A DNA stretch of 64,000 nt from an uncultured Opitutales bacterium. GTDB lineage: Bacteria; Verrucomicrobiota; Verrucomicrobiia; Opitutales; Intestinicryptomonadaceae. Of the stretch, positions 37,458 through 46,253 are shown one piece after another (the first letter of the stretch is position 1; each line of letters starts with the position of its first letter). Both the position numbers and the translations under genes were made by a program. Location: contig URJJ01000006.1 in the NCBI GenBank assembly GCA_900548185.1, positions 5,383-69,382 on the forward strand, written 5' to 3'. The notes beneath the pieces are model-generated. The model was not told the DNA's origin. It saw only the letters and a program-made list of their open reading frames with translations, and ran no database searches.

Positions 37458-40400
37458 CTAATTCTTTGAAGCGTCAAACTTCCTGCGGCGCGCCGCAAAG
37501 AGGAGGGCCGCAAGGCCCATCAGCGCCGCGAAAGCCGCAGGTTCCGGAACGGTGCTCGTGTAGTAGGCCTTCAAAGCCCACGAGCCGTCTTCCAAGTCTT
37601 CCTTTACGATGGAAACGATGTCGCTTTCATCCCTCAGGATTTTCTGGACGAGGCTTTCGTCGAGCGCCCATTCAGTGGCGGTATCGCCCGTTATCAGCAC
37701 GTATTCCTGATTCTGCACGGGGCCGACGACCTTGCTGAAGTCCACAATCAGATAGCCGTCATAGGCGAAATTGCCCGCGACATTGAGGGTCGTAACCCCG
37801 TCCATATCGACCTGCCATTCCATGATGGCGCCAACCATGTTGTTGAGGTCCTTGACGGAGTCGCTCCAACCCTGGAAGTTCTTCGTGACGTTTACGGTGT
37901 TGCCGCCGCCGCTGAAAATCAGCTTGCCGTGGCCGCCCTTGTATTCGGTGCCGCCGCCAATCATGAGCGTGCCGAAGGTGATGGTGTTGCCCTTGCCGGA
38001 GAAGGTGAGTTCGCCGATGCCGCCAGTCGAGCGGTCGTGGTTGCCCACCCTCGCATCGCCGGTTATCGTAACCTTGTTGTTCGTGCCGCCGAATGTGGCA
38101 TAGCCCTCGCCGCCGTCGATGTCGCCTGCGGAATTGACCTTGAACTGGCCGGTAACGGTGAGCTCGTTATTGGAGCCGCCCATCACGAAGGTGCCGAGAC
38201 CGCCCGTCGAGCGGTAGGACTCAACCACGATATCCTTGCCATCCTCGTCCTTCGCGCGGACCCAGTTGCCGGACTCGTCCTGCACCATCTTGTAGAAGTT
38301 GCCATTTCCCATGTTGCCGACAAGCAGGTCGCCGCCGACGGAGAGCTTGTTGCCCGAGCCGTCATAGGTGACGTGCGCCTCGCCGCCTGACATGCCCCAG
38401 TTGGAGGCGATGGAGAGGTTCTTTGCGATGCTGAACACATTGTCAGAGCCGGTGAAAGCCAGCGAGCCGGTGCCGGCTGCGGTGTGGTTGCCGTTGTTGA
38501 CCTGGGCCTGCCCGCCGATTGTAACAGTATTGCCGGAACCTCCGAACGTGGCGTGCCCTTCGCCGCCCTGGATTGTGCTCACCCTGTCGGCGTCTTCGGA
38601 GTGGATCCGCATGTCGCCGGTGACAGTGAGGGTGCTGTTTGTGGCATTCATCACAAACGTGCCCTTGCCGCCGTCAGACTGGTAGGAGTTTTCAGTGTCG
38701 AGAATCCACTGCCCGTTTTCGTCGCGGAGTTCCTTGCCGTCCTCGCCCTTGAGGTATACGTTGTCGTTTGTAGTGTTGCCGACCTTAAAGTTTTTGGTTT
38801 GTACGGAGTTATTGGAGCCGCCATAGGTGAAGGTGGCCTCGCCGCCGTGAACCGCCTTGGCGCTCATGACGCTGATGTCATTGTTTATAAGGAGTTTGTT
38901 GTTCGAGCCCGATATATCCATCACGCCGTATGCTTCGCCGTAGAGGTAATTGCGGGAGAGGACATAGAGGTTGGTAGCCCATATGTCGTTATTGTCGCCC
39001 ATGATCTTGAAAGTGGCAAGGCCGCTCGTATTCGGATCGCCGTATTCGTCCTGCGTTTTGCCGTCGATGACATCCCCGTTGCTGGAGCCTACGGCTATCG
39101 AGCCTATCGCAGCTTCGCCCGAGATGTTGCGGACGACCGTGTTGCCGCCGAAGATGAGCTCCGTCTCGTAGTGGTAGTCCGGATCCTCGTCAAAGTAGGA
39201 ATTGTTGTCGAGGCCCAGGTTTATGCCCGCATTGGAGTCGTTGCCGAGGAGGATGTAGTTTTTGTTTTCGGCATTTGTGCCGGAAACGTGCATATACGCC
39301 TTGCCCGAAAGGAACACGACGTCCCTCGCCCCATCGCTTCCGCCGATATCGTTGCGGCCCAGATGGATTCGCTTTACGCTCTTAAACGTGTTGCCTTCGC
39401 CTTCGACAACGATGCCCACAGAGCCGCCGTCTACCGTAACGCCGAGGCCATTGTCGTATTTATAACCGTCGAGGTTTATATCGCCCGTAGCTTCGAGGGA
39501 ATTATTCTTGCCCTGCATCACAATGGAGAAATCGCCGCCGGTGCGGTCGCTGATATTGACACCAATGCCGGCGCCAAGCTTGAGGGTGGAATTTTCTCCG
39601 CTAAAAAGCAGTTTGCCGGAGCCATCCGTCATTTGCGCATGCCCGAAGCCGATGCCGCCGGAAGCATTCCACGTGACGTTGTCCTTTATTTCGAGAACCG
39701 CATTAAATTCCCCCATCGAAGGATCGTAAACGCCGCCTGTAAAGCAGTCGATATTGATGCTGCCGCGCTTTTGCTCAATATTGATATTGTCAACAATGAC
39801 CTTGGCGTCATTTCGGACATTCATATTGCCGGAAATCCAGTCCAGATTTCCCGTGGATTTGTCCAGGCTTCCCGTTATGGAAATGGTACCGCCGTTAGCG
39901 TCTACATTGACCTCGTTATATTTGACAGCCCCCGTATCGTCCTCATATTGAAGCCCCCAGACCAAGTCGGTATTGGTTATTGAAAGGCTTCCGCCGCCCT
40001 TATAATAATACCCGGAAGTAATGTCCTCAATAGAACTGCCGTTAAAGACATTCATGGTGATGTTGCCGTGCGTCTTTGTCCACGAGGAGTCCGCCAGGGA
40101 GAATACGCCGGCATTCTTATCTATAACCCTCTCGCCGTCAACCGTTTTGAGGGTAACCGCCTGGATGGTAAAGTTGCCGGTGGAATTCTTCCAGTTTACG
40201 TGGTCCATCGCGACATTTGCGTTCTGCCCGACTTCCACATTGTTAAGGCCAAGCTGGTCCCAGTCAACATAACTCCAGTTCGCAACCCCGAACTTGCCAA
40301 CCTTGCCGTTAAAGGAGACACGCGCGTCTTCCGTGCCCCTAAAGTTCAGGATGAGGTTTTCAGCCGCTATGTATGCCCCCGTATTTACAATATTCACGGT

Positions 40401-40928
40401 CGCGCCGTTTTCGACGTTGAATTCGGCGTTATATCCGTCGGCGCTGAGGCCGTTTATGAACGTCATAACCATGTCGGGACCGGTAATGGTCACCTTCGTA
40501 TTGTAAAGCCCGGACCACTGCTTGACGACAAAGCCGTCATAGGTCTTTTCGGGATCGACAGGGCTGAATCCCTCGCCCTCCGGCTTCCAGCCCGTCTGCC
40601 ACAGCCCCGCAGCCTCGACGTCCGCCTTTGTAATCGGGTCCAGCCAGACATGGTCAAACTTGACATTGGTGTTCAAAAAGTCCGGCAGAATCCTTTCGTC
40701 TTCAGGGATATCATACCATGTATTATCCCCGGAAACCCTGTAACGGCACCATATGTACGGGTCGAACAGATTGGCCTCGTTGGAAGTCATCGAACCGTTT
40801 TTGTTTGCGCCCCACAGGGCCACCTTTGAGGGGTCGAAGGGCTCGGTCGGCTCTTCTTGCGCAAACAGCGGCGCTGCACCGGCAAAAAGCGCGGCGCACG
40901 CGGATAATTGCAGTAATAGACGTTTCAT
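37458..40928 (-). CDS. Giant PEP-CTERM beta-solenoid surface protein, paralogue 3 (most diverged)
   Basis: 1156 aa, signal peptide MKRLLLQLSACAALFAGAAPLFAQ. The N-terminal module is diverged (ALWGANKNGSMTS, EGEGFSPVDPEKTYDGF, FRGTEDARVSFNGKVG). It contains the clearest solenoid repeats of the family, about nine between residues 690 and 1010, spaced roughly 27-65 aa: GGEATFTYGGSNNSVQT, GGKGTFVMNATNSTLTV, GGEGHATFGGSGNTVTI, GGEAHVTYDGSGNKLSV, GGLGTFVMGGSNNELTV, GGEGYATFGGTNNKVTI, GGIGELTFSGKGNTITF, GGHGKLIFSGGGNTVNV. The linkers often carry VGN and repeat a motif ending in STGG. The tail is VPEPAAFAALMGLAALLFAARRR. Exported and sorted by inference; the role is unknown. Confidence 0.85.
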   Translation of the reverse strand: MKRLLLQLSACAALFAGAAPLFAQEEPTEPFDPSKVALWGANKNGSMTSNEANLFDPYIWCRYRVSGDNTWYDIPEDERILPDFLNTNVKFDHVWLDPITKADVEAAGLWQTGWKPEGEGFSPVDPEKTYDGFVVKQWSGLYNTKVTITGPDMVMTFINGLSADGYNAEFNVENGATVNIVNTGAYIAAENLILNFRGTEDARVSFNGKVGKFGVANWSYVDWDQLGLNNVEVGQNANVAMDHVNWKNSTGNFTIQAVTLKTVDGERVIDKNAGVFSLADSSWTKTHGNITMNVFNGSSIEDITSGYYYKGGGSLSITNTDLVWGLQYEDDTGAVKYNEVNVDANGGTISITGSLDKSTGNLDWISGNMNVRNDAKVIVDNINIEQKRGSINIDCFTGGVYDPSMGEFNAVLEIKDNVTWNASGGIGFGHAQMTDGSGKLLFSGENSTLKLGAGIGVNISDRTGGDFSIVMQGKNNSLEATGDINLDGYKYDNGLGVTVDGGSVGIVVEGEGNTFKSVKRIHLGRNDIGGSDGARDVVFLSGKAYMHVSGTNAENKNYILLGNDSNAGINLGLDNNSYFDEDPDYHYETELIFGGNTVVRNISGEAAIGSIAVGSSNGDVIDGKTQDEYGDPNTSGLATFKIMGDNNDIWATNLYVLSRNYLYGEAYGVMDISGSNNKLLINNDISVMSAKAVHGGEATFTYGGSNNSVQTKNFKVGNTTNDNVYLKGEDGKELRDENGQWILDTENSYQSDGGKGTFVMNATNSTLTVTGDMRIHSEDADRVSTIQGGEGHATFGGSGNTVTIGGQAQVNNGNHTAAGTGSLAFTGSDNVFSIAKNLSIASNWGMSGGEAHVTYDGSGNKLSVGGDLLVGNMGNGNFYKMVQDESGNWVRAKDEDGKDIVVESYRSTGGLGTFVMGGSNNELTVTGQFKVNSAGDIDGGEGYATFGGTNNKVTITGDARVGNHDRSTGGIGELTFSGKGNTITFGTLMIGGGTEYKGGHGKLIFSGGGNTVNVTKNFQGWSDSVKDLNNMVGAIMEWQVDMDGVTTLNVAGNFAYDGYLIVDFSKVVGPVQNQEYVLITGDTATEWALDESLVQKILRDESDIVSIVKEDLEDGSWALKAYYTSTVPEPAAFAALMGLAALLFAARRRKFDASKN

Positions 40929-40998
40929 ATCACAGTATATTGGGGGTTAGACAGATCTGGCAAATTGAAAATGCGTTTCGTATTTAAGCGCATTCAGA

Positions 40999-41026
40999 CG
41001 TATATACCCCGCATGCATATTGTCAA
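40999..41026 (-). promoter_or_regulatory. Putative promoter of PEP-CTERM paralogue 3
   Basis: Perfect TTGACA (41026-41021), a 16-nt spacer and TATACG (41004-40999). The leader would be about 65 nt. Same 16-nt spacing as the putative promoters of two other PEP-CTERM genes. Confidence 0.5.
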
Positions 41027-41122
41027 CCCATTTAAAAGCTTTTCCAAAAAATCCGGCACAAAATAGCCTAACTAAATTAAAACCAACAAGATAAAATTTA
41101 GAAAAACCTCCTCAAAAAAGCC

Positions 41123-41226
41123 GCCTCAAACGTTTAAATTAAAAATACCTGCACATAAATTACGTTTGAGAAACGGCGTTTGACATATAAAAGCAAAAAA
41201 ACGTTTGCAAAAAATCTCAAACGTAA
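41123..41226. promoter_or_regulatory. Cluster of CTCAAACG / CGTTTGA motifs upstream of paralogue 3
   Basis: Within 104 bp there are CCTCAAACGTTT (41123-41134), ACGTTTGAG (41162-41170), GCGTTTGACATATAAAA (41176-41192), AAACGTTTGC (41200-41209) and CTCAAACGTAAC (41216-41227 region), in both orientations. Such density is far above chance for an 8-mer. Looks like a multi-site operator about 100-200 bp upstream of the promoter. Confidence 0.5.
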
Positions 41227-41359
41227 CTTCAGCCTAAAAAAGCTGAAACCTCCTTTCAAAAACGGTTCGCACCCCCCCCAAAAAAAGCCGGGCGCTGCAA
41301 AGTCCGCCCGCCGCAGCCGCCCCGCATGAAAAAGACCGCATGCGCCCCGCGCAATCCAT

Positions 41360-41391
41360 AAAAAAGCGCCCGCAGGCAAAGCCGCGGGCGC
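41360..41391 (-). terminator. Intrinsic terminator of the GNAT gene
   Basis: Imperfect long stem GCGCCCGCGGC / GCCTGCGGGCGC (41366-41391) followed by T6 on the minus strand. The 41227-41359 stretch between it and the motif cluster has no gene. Confidence 0.82.
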
Positions 41392-41415
41392 GCCGGCGGG
41401 CGCAATGGCAGGCGC

Positions 41416-41955
41416 CTAGGACTTGCGCATTATTATATTCTTATAGTCGCTTTCAAATTCCCCAAAGGCCTCCTCGGATATGGCGTCGGGATGGCTGAGG
41501 ATTAGCATCTTCTGGTCCTCGTAGCCGGGGATGTAAATTTGGGAGATGTAAAACGGCGTGGCCTTGAAGCCCACACGCTCGTAAAAATGCAGCCGCCTTA
41601 TCGAAACCTCGTCAACCGGCGGGTCGATTTCCAGAATGCACGGCTTGCCCGCCGAGCGCACGAATTCCGACAAAAGCCTGGTCCCAATCCCCCTGCCGCG
41701 CAGGTTCTGGCCCACCGCGTAGTGCTCCAGAAATATGTAGGACGGAAAAGTCCAGTAGGAGTTGAGGGCCGCGATGTCGCCGCCGAAAGTCCAGACCTCC
41801 TGCGTGTACCGAGGGTCGGAGAGCGCGATTTCGTGCAGGGCGGCGGTGCGCCGCTCGTAGGCGGGGAAGGAGGCGTCGTAAAGTTTTATGAAGTCGGCAA
41901 AGAGCCTGTCTGAAGGGGTCTTTATAACGGACTTTTGAAGTTGTGCGCTTTTCAT
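41416..41955 (-). CDS. GNAT-family N-acetyltransferase
   Basis: 179 aa from the ATG at 41955. The acetyl-CoA-binding motif is GQNLRGRGIGTRLLSEF (residues about 95-111), preceded by the strand FLEHYAVG and followed by HFYERVGF, the usual terminal GNAT motif. The N-terminus LYDASFPAYERRT is common in GNATs acting on small substrates, but the substrate cannot be read from sequence. A single-gene unit. Confidence 0.85.
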   Translation of the reverse strand: MKSAQLQKSVIKTPSDRLFADFIKLYDASFPAYERRTAALHEIALSDPRYTQEVWTFGGDIAALNSYWTFPSYIFLEHYAVGQNLRGRGIGTRLLSEFVRSAGKPCILEIDPPVDEVSIRRLHFYERVGFKATPFYISQIYIPGYEDQKMLILSHPDAISEEAFGEFESDYKNIIMRKS

Positions 41956-42010
41956 TGGATTTATATTATCGCAAATTTTCGGAGTATTGAAAGCGGAAAA
42001 ATCCGGCAAA

Positions 42011-42027
42011 GCCCGGACTGTCCGGGC
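42011..42027. other. Small perfect hairpin between GNAT and nadC
   Basis: GCCCGGA-CTG-TCCGGGC, 7-bp stem with a 3-nt loop, directly next to the nadC terminator; possibly a second terminator stem or a leader structure of the GNAT mRNA. Confidence 0.45.
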
Positions 42028-42034
42028 CCTCCGC

Positions 42035-42060
42035 AAAAAAGCCCCCGCCTCGGCGGGAGC
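42035..42060 (-). terminator. Intrinsic terminator of nadC
   Basis: Minus strand GCTCCCGCC-GAG-GGCGGGGGC stem (one mismatch) followed by T6. Confidence 0.85.
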
Positions 42061-42077
42061 TCAATGCGTCCGAAAAC

Positions 42078-43016
42078 TCACTCCCAGTCCATGCCGATGT
42101 CCATCCATGCGCTCTGGTGCACGAGGGCCCCGGAGGAGATGAAGTCCGGCCCTATCGCGCCGATGAGGGGCAGGGTCTCCAAAGTCACGCCGCCAGAAGC
42201 CTCCGTCCAGGCCCTTTCGCCCGCCATTTCAACCCCGGCCTTCAGTTCCTCCAGCGTGAAATTGTCGAACATTATCACGTCGGCCTCGGCCTCCAAAACG
42301 TAAGGCACCTGGGCGAGCGAATCGACCTCGACTTCAACCGCGCAGTCCGGATTGGCGCTTTTTGCGCGGCGCACGGCATCGGCAAGAAGCGGCCCAGAGG
42401 CAGAACCGGAGGCCGCCAGATGGTTGTCCTTGAGCATCACGCGGTCGAAGAGGCCCATGCGGTGGGTGTAGGCTCCGCCGCATGCCACGGCGTATTTTTC
42501 GAGGGCGCGAAGGCAGGGGGTGGTCTTGCGGGTGTCGAGTATTTTCGAGCGGCTGTCCCCGAGGGCCGCGACATAGCTGGCAGAGAGGGTCGCAACCCCG
42601 CAGAGGTGCTGGAGGAAATTCAGCATCACGCGCTCGGCCCTTATCATCGTGCGGGCGGGGCCGGAGATTTCGGCTATCGCATCCCCCTTCGAGACCTTTG
42701 CGGAGTCGGATGCAAGGGCCTTGACGGAGCATTCGCCCTCGCCGTCGGCGCGGGAATAGACGCCGAGGATTATGTCGAGAAGCGGAAGGCCGCAGACTGT
42801 CATGTCGCGCCGGGCGACAAGGAAGGCCCTGCCGGAGGAGTCCGGGGTGAGGGTGTCGGTCGTTATGTCGCGGCCGTCCGCGGGGCGGCTGGCCAGGCCG
42901 AGGCCGGCGATGTCCTCGTTCCTAGCAAGCCCGACGAGGGTTTCGAGGTAGCTCTTGTCGATTTCGCCCCAGGAGAGCCTGCGGACGAGGTGTTTTTTAA
43001 ATCTGTCGTTTTTCAT
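42078..43016 (-). CDS. nadC: Nicotinate-nucleotide pyrophosphorylase (carboxylating), quinolinate phosphoribosyltransferase
   Basis: Converts quinolinate and PRPP to nicotinate mononucleotide in de novo NAD synthesis. 312 aa with DITTDTLTPDS at the N-terminus, MLNFLQHLCGVAT, the signature ILDTRKTTPCLRALEKYAVACGG, HRMGLFDRVMLKDNH, VEVEVDSL and IMFDNF. The start at 43016 is preferred; the longer frame overlaps the upstream gene. It follows the inositol-monophosphatase-like gene by 46 bp. nadA and nadB are not in the window. Confidence 0.95.
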   Translation of the reverse strand: MKNDRFKKHLVRRLSWGEIDKSYLETLVGLARNEDIAGLGLASRPADGRDITTDTLTPDSSGRAFLVARRDMTVCGLPLLDIILGVYSRADGEGECSVKALASDSAKVSKGDAIAEISGPARTMIRAERVMLNFLQHLCGVATLSASYVAALGDSRSKILDTRKTTPCLRALEKYAVACGGAYTHRMGLFDRVMLKDNHLAASGSASGPLLADAVRRAKSANPDCAVEVEVDSLAQVPYVLEAEADVIMFDNFTLEELKAGVEMAGERAWTEASGGVTLETLPLIGAIGPDFISSGALVHQSAWMDIGMDWE

Positions 43017-43062
43017 GAAAATGCAGTTCGCGTTTTTTTCAGATGAGGCGTGCGCGGGGAGG

Positions 43063-43815
43063 CTAAACGTAGAATTCCTCCCTGGCCGCAGCCTGGATAT
43101 TGAGCGACATCGGTTTGCCCTCCAGCCCCGAATGCTCCCACTTCCACACGCCTCCGGCGGCTTCCACAAGCGCGAGTCCAGCCGCCACGTCCCAGAGGTT
43201 TATGCGCCGCTCGTCGTAGGCGTCGGCCCTTCCGCAGGCCACCCAGGCGACGGCAAGTGCCGCGCTTCCGCACATCCTGACCTTCTTGAACTTGGCCATG
43301 CGGTTTATGAAAAGGCGCAGGTTTTCCTCGGAATAGTCCGTGTTGCTAGGAAATCCCGTCATTATTACGGCCTGGGATTCCGAGCGCGCCCACGCAGGAG
43401 AGACCGGCGCGCCGTTCAGGCGCAGAGGCAGGCCCTTGCCGCCGCTGAAAAGCTCGTCCCTTGTGAAGTCGTAAACGGCCCCCGCAAGCGGGGTCATGCC
43501 GCGCATGAGCCCTATCGAGACGCACACGCCGGGGATTCCCCGCAGGAAATTGTAAGTCCCGTCAATGGGGTCCACGACCCAGTACGGCTCGTCGCGCCCC
43601 ATGAGCGACGCATCTCCGCCCTTCTCCTCGCCCACAACCGCGATTCCGGTATCCTCAAGGAGTCCGCGTATGAAGACTTCGCTCTCGACGTCCTCCTGCA
43701 ATTTGACGTCGTTTCCGGCGTCCGAATTCACGCGACGCCCGCCGATTCCGGCCAGCCTGCGCCCGGCGGCGAGGGCCGTCTTGGAGGCGGTTTCAAGCAT
43801 TTCAGAAATTTCCAT
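43063..43815 (-). CDS. Inositol-1-monophosphatase family protein
   Basis: 250-aa Mg-dependent sugar-phosphate phosphatase. Motifs: VVGEEKGGD (metal-binding Glu), WVVDPIDGTYNFLRGIP (DPxDGT) and the C-terminal WDVAAGLALVEAAGG. Substrates of this family range from myo-inositol phosphate to fructose bisphosphate, NADP and histidinol phosphate, so the reaction is open; with nadC downstream (46 bp) an NAD(P) or PAP-type role is conceivable. ATG at 43815. Confidence 0.9.
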   Translation of the reverse strand: MEISEMLETASKTALAAGRRLAGIGGRRVNSDAGNDVKLQEDVESEVFIRGLLEDTGIAVVGEEKGGDASLMGRDEPYWVVDPIDGTYNFLRGIPGVCVSIGLMRGMTPLAGAVYDFTRDELFSGGKGLPLRLNGAPVSPAWARSESQAVIMTGFPSNTDYSEENLRLFINRMAKFKKVRMCGSAALAVAWVACGRADAYDERRINLWDVAAGLALVEAAGGVWKWEHSGLEGKPMSLNIQAAAREEFYV

Positions 43816-43941
43816 AATTCCCCTGAAGCATGCGCGGGGGCGCGCGCCTTGCAAGCATTTTTAAGGGCCTGCCGCCCCCCGGGCCCGCTCCGGGGAATTG
43901 TTAGGAACCCGTTAAATGGTCGCGCGCGTTTTTTTATTGGC

Positions 43942-43970
43942 TTGAAAGGGCGCTTTTACGATATTCTAAT
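43942..43970 (+). promoter_or_regulatory. Strong sigma-70-type promoter of ppk1, nearly leaderless
   Basis: TTGAAA (43942-43947), a 17-nt spacer and TCTAAT (43965-43970); each box matches 5 of 6 consensus bases. A start site about 7 nt past the -10 falls at the ppk1 ATG (43978), implying a leaderless or near-leaderless mRNA. No Shine-Dalgarno is present. Confidence 0.65.
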
Positions 43971-43977
43971 TTTCATC

Positions 43978-46086
43978 ATGGGCAAAACAGAACAGAAGCG
44001 GCACGCGGAGCCGGAAAAATATCCGTACTTCAACAGGGAACTGAGCTGGCTGGCCTTCAACCGGCGCGTCCTGAACCTCTGCTCGAACCCGAATTTCCCG
44101 CTCCTTGAGCGCATGCGCTTCCTTTCGATAGTCAGCTCCAACCTCGACGAGTTCTTCGAGATACGCGTGGCGGGGCTCGTCCAGCAGATAGAGTCCGGCG
44201 TGACGGGCGCGGACTTCGACGGCGTGGGCCCGAGGGAGCTTATAAGGCGCATAAGGGCGCAGGCGCTCGCGATGGTCGCCGACAAGTACAGGGTTTTCTT
44301 TTCTGAAATAAAGCCCGAGCTTTCCAAAAACGGCATATTCATAAAAACCCCCTCCGAGTGCTCGCGCGCCGAGAGGGCGTGGCTTGAAAAATACTTTACG
44401 GACAACATCTACCCCGCCCTCACGCCGATGGCCGTGGACCCGGCCCACCCGTTCCCATTCCTGAAAAACAAGGGGATGTACGTGATGCTCAGCATCGCCA
44501 GGGAAGACGTGAGGCGCGCCCCGGCGGAAACCGCGATAGTCCACGTGCCGCCGATTCTCTCCAGGATAATAAGGGTCGAAAACGGCAGGGAAAACGAATA
44601 CCACCTGCTGTTTTTAAGCGACGTCATAAAGCACTTTTCAGACAGGCTCTTCCCGGGGTACAAGGTGCGGAACAAAGCCATATTCCGCCTCACCCGCAAC
44701 TCCGACCTCTACATCGACGAGGAGGAGACGGAAAACCTCCTCAAAACCATCGAAAACGAGCTGCACCGCCAAAAGAAGGGGGCCGCCGTGCGCCTCGAGG
44801 CGGAAAGCTCAATGTCAGAGACCAACCTCCGCCTGCTGCTCGGCGCGCTAGACCTCGAACCGGAGGACGTTTACAAGGCAGACCAAAGCCCCATGAGCAT
44901 GCTGCGCCTCTGGGCCGCATACGACCTCATAGACCGCAGGGACCTGAAATTCCCCGCATTCAAGCCCCACCTTCCGGACGGGTTCCGCGAGGGGCAGAAC
45001 ATATTCGACACAATCGACGCTTCCGACCGCCTCCTGCACCATCCCTACGAAAGCTTCGACCCGGTGGAAGACTTCATCGCAACCGCCGCCGAGGACGAGT
45101 CCGTATTTGCCATAAAGCTCACGCTCTACCGCACAAACAGCGACTCGCGCATCCTAAAGAGCCTCAAGGAGGCCGCCCTCAAGGGCAAGCAGGTGACGGT
45201 GCTTGTAGAGCTCAAGGCGCGCGGCGACGAGGAAAAGAACATCCGCTGGGCAAGGGAGCTGGAGGAGATGGGCGTCCACGTCGTCTACGGGATAGTTGGG
45301 CTTAAGACCCACTGCAAGATATGCCTTATCGTCCGCAACTCCGGCCAGGGGGGCATGAGGCTTTACGCCCACATCGGCACGGGCAACTACAATTCAAAGA
45401 CGGCGAAGGCCTACACCGACCTTTCCTACTTCACCTCCAAGCGCGAGATATGCGACGAGGTCGCAAGCGTGTTCAACACCCTGACCGGCAAGGTCGCGGC
45501 CCCGTCGTTTAGCCGCCTCATAGTGGCCCCGTTCTCCTTCCACGAAAAATTCGCGGAGCTTATAAGAAACGAAATCAAAAACGCAAAGGCCGGAAAGCCG
45601 GCGCGCATAATCGCAAAGACAAACGCCATTATCGAGCAGTCGATGATAGACCTGTTCTACGAGGCGTCCCGGGCCGGGGTGAAGGTGGACCTCATCGTGC
45701 GCGGGATATGCGGCCTTGTCCCCGGCGTCAAGGGCGTGAGCGAAAACATCACCGTGCGCAGCATAGTCGGCGTCTATCTGGAGCACAGCCGCATATACTA
45801 CTTTGAAAACGGCGGAAGCCCGCTTGTGTACGCGGGCTCGGGAGACCTCATGCCGCGCAACATGTTCAGGCGCATAGAATGCATATTCCCGGTCGAGGAC
45901 GAGGCCCTGAAGTCCAGGATTGTCGACGAAATCCTCGCGGGGCTTCTGCGCGACAACATGTTCGCCGACCTCCTGCACTCAAACGGTGCCTACTATAAGA
46001 GCGCGGAGATGAAGGCGCGCGAACCCTTCTCCGCCCAGCAGCACTTCATGGATTTGAGCCGGATGCGCGAGGCCGGGGAAATCTGA
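43978..46086 (+). CDS. ppk1: Polyphosphate kinase 1
   Basis: Reversible synthesis of polyphosphate from ATP. 702 aa starting MGKTEQKRHAEPEKYPYFNRELSWLAFNRRVL; the frame open upstream overlaps two genes on the other strand and is discarded. The four-domain family pattern is present: SNLDEFFEIRVAGL, HHPYESFDPVEDF, the phosphorylated-His motif AHIGTGNYN (His465) and the second catalytic His603 in EHSRIYYFENGG, then GSGDLMPRNMFRRIE. These equal His435 and His592 of the E. coli enzyme. Stands alone, with no ppx next to it. Confidence 0.96.
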   Translation: MGKTEQKRHAEPEKYPYFNRELSWLAFNRRVLNLCSNPNFPLLERMRFLSIVSSNLDEFFEIRVAGLVQQIESGVTGADFDGVGPRELIRRIRAQALAMVADKYRVFFSEIKPELSKNGIFIKTPSECSRAERAWLEKYFTDNIYPALTPMAVDPAHPFPFLKNKGMYVMLSIAREDVRRAPAETAIVHVPPILSRIIRVENGRENEYHLLFLSDVIKHFSDRLFPGYKVRNKAIFRLTRNSDLYIDEEETENLLKTIENELHRQKKGAAVRLEAESSMSETNLRLLLGALDLEPEDVYKADQSPMSMLRLWAAYDLIDRRDLKFPAFKPHLPDGFREGQNIFDTIDASDRLLHHPYESFDPVEDFIATAAEDESVFAIKLTLYRTNSDSRILKSLKEAALKGKQVTVLVELKARGDEEKNIRWARELEEMGVHVVYGIVGLKTHCKICLIVRNSGQGGMRLYAHIGTGNYNSKTAKAYTDLSYFTSKREICDEVASVFNTLTGKVAAPSFSRLIVAPFSFHEKFAELIRNEIKNAKAGKPARIIAKTNAIIEQSMIDLFYEASRAGVKVDLIVRGICGLVPGVKGVSENITVRSIVGVYLEHSRIYYFENGGSPLVYAGSGDLMPRNMFRRIECIFPVEDEALKSRIVDEILAGLLRDNMFADLLHSNGAYYKSAEMKAREPFSAQQHFMDLSRMREAGEI

Positions 46087-46253
46087 AGCCCCGCCCCTCA
46101 AAACGTCGCCCGCAGACGGCCCGCCGATAAGAAACGCCCGCACCTCCCGCAGACGGAAGGCGGCATCGCCTCGGCGCGGACGCGAGCGCGCAGAAAGCTT
46201 TCCGGGATGCGTCCGGCGCCCCGCCCGCACTTCGGCGCAGGCGGGGCCATCCC

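Noticed and set aside
37935..38870. Regularly spaced similar DNA segments in paralogue 3, considered as a CRISPR-like or tandem DNA repeat array
   Set aside because: The repeats are degenerate codons for the GGxG...NN protein motif, unequal in spacing and in frame; no identical direct repeats or spacers.
42955..43977. N-terminal extension of the ppk1 frame over the inositol-monophosphatase gene
   Set aside because: The family start is MGKTEQK... at 43978 and a good promoter lies directly before it.
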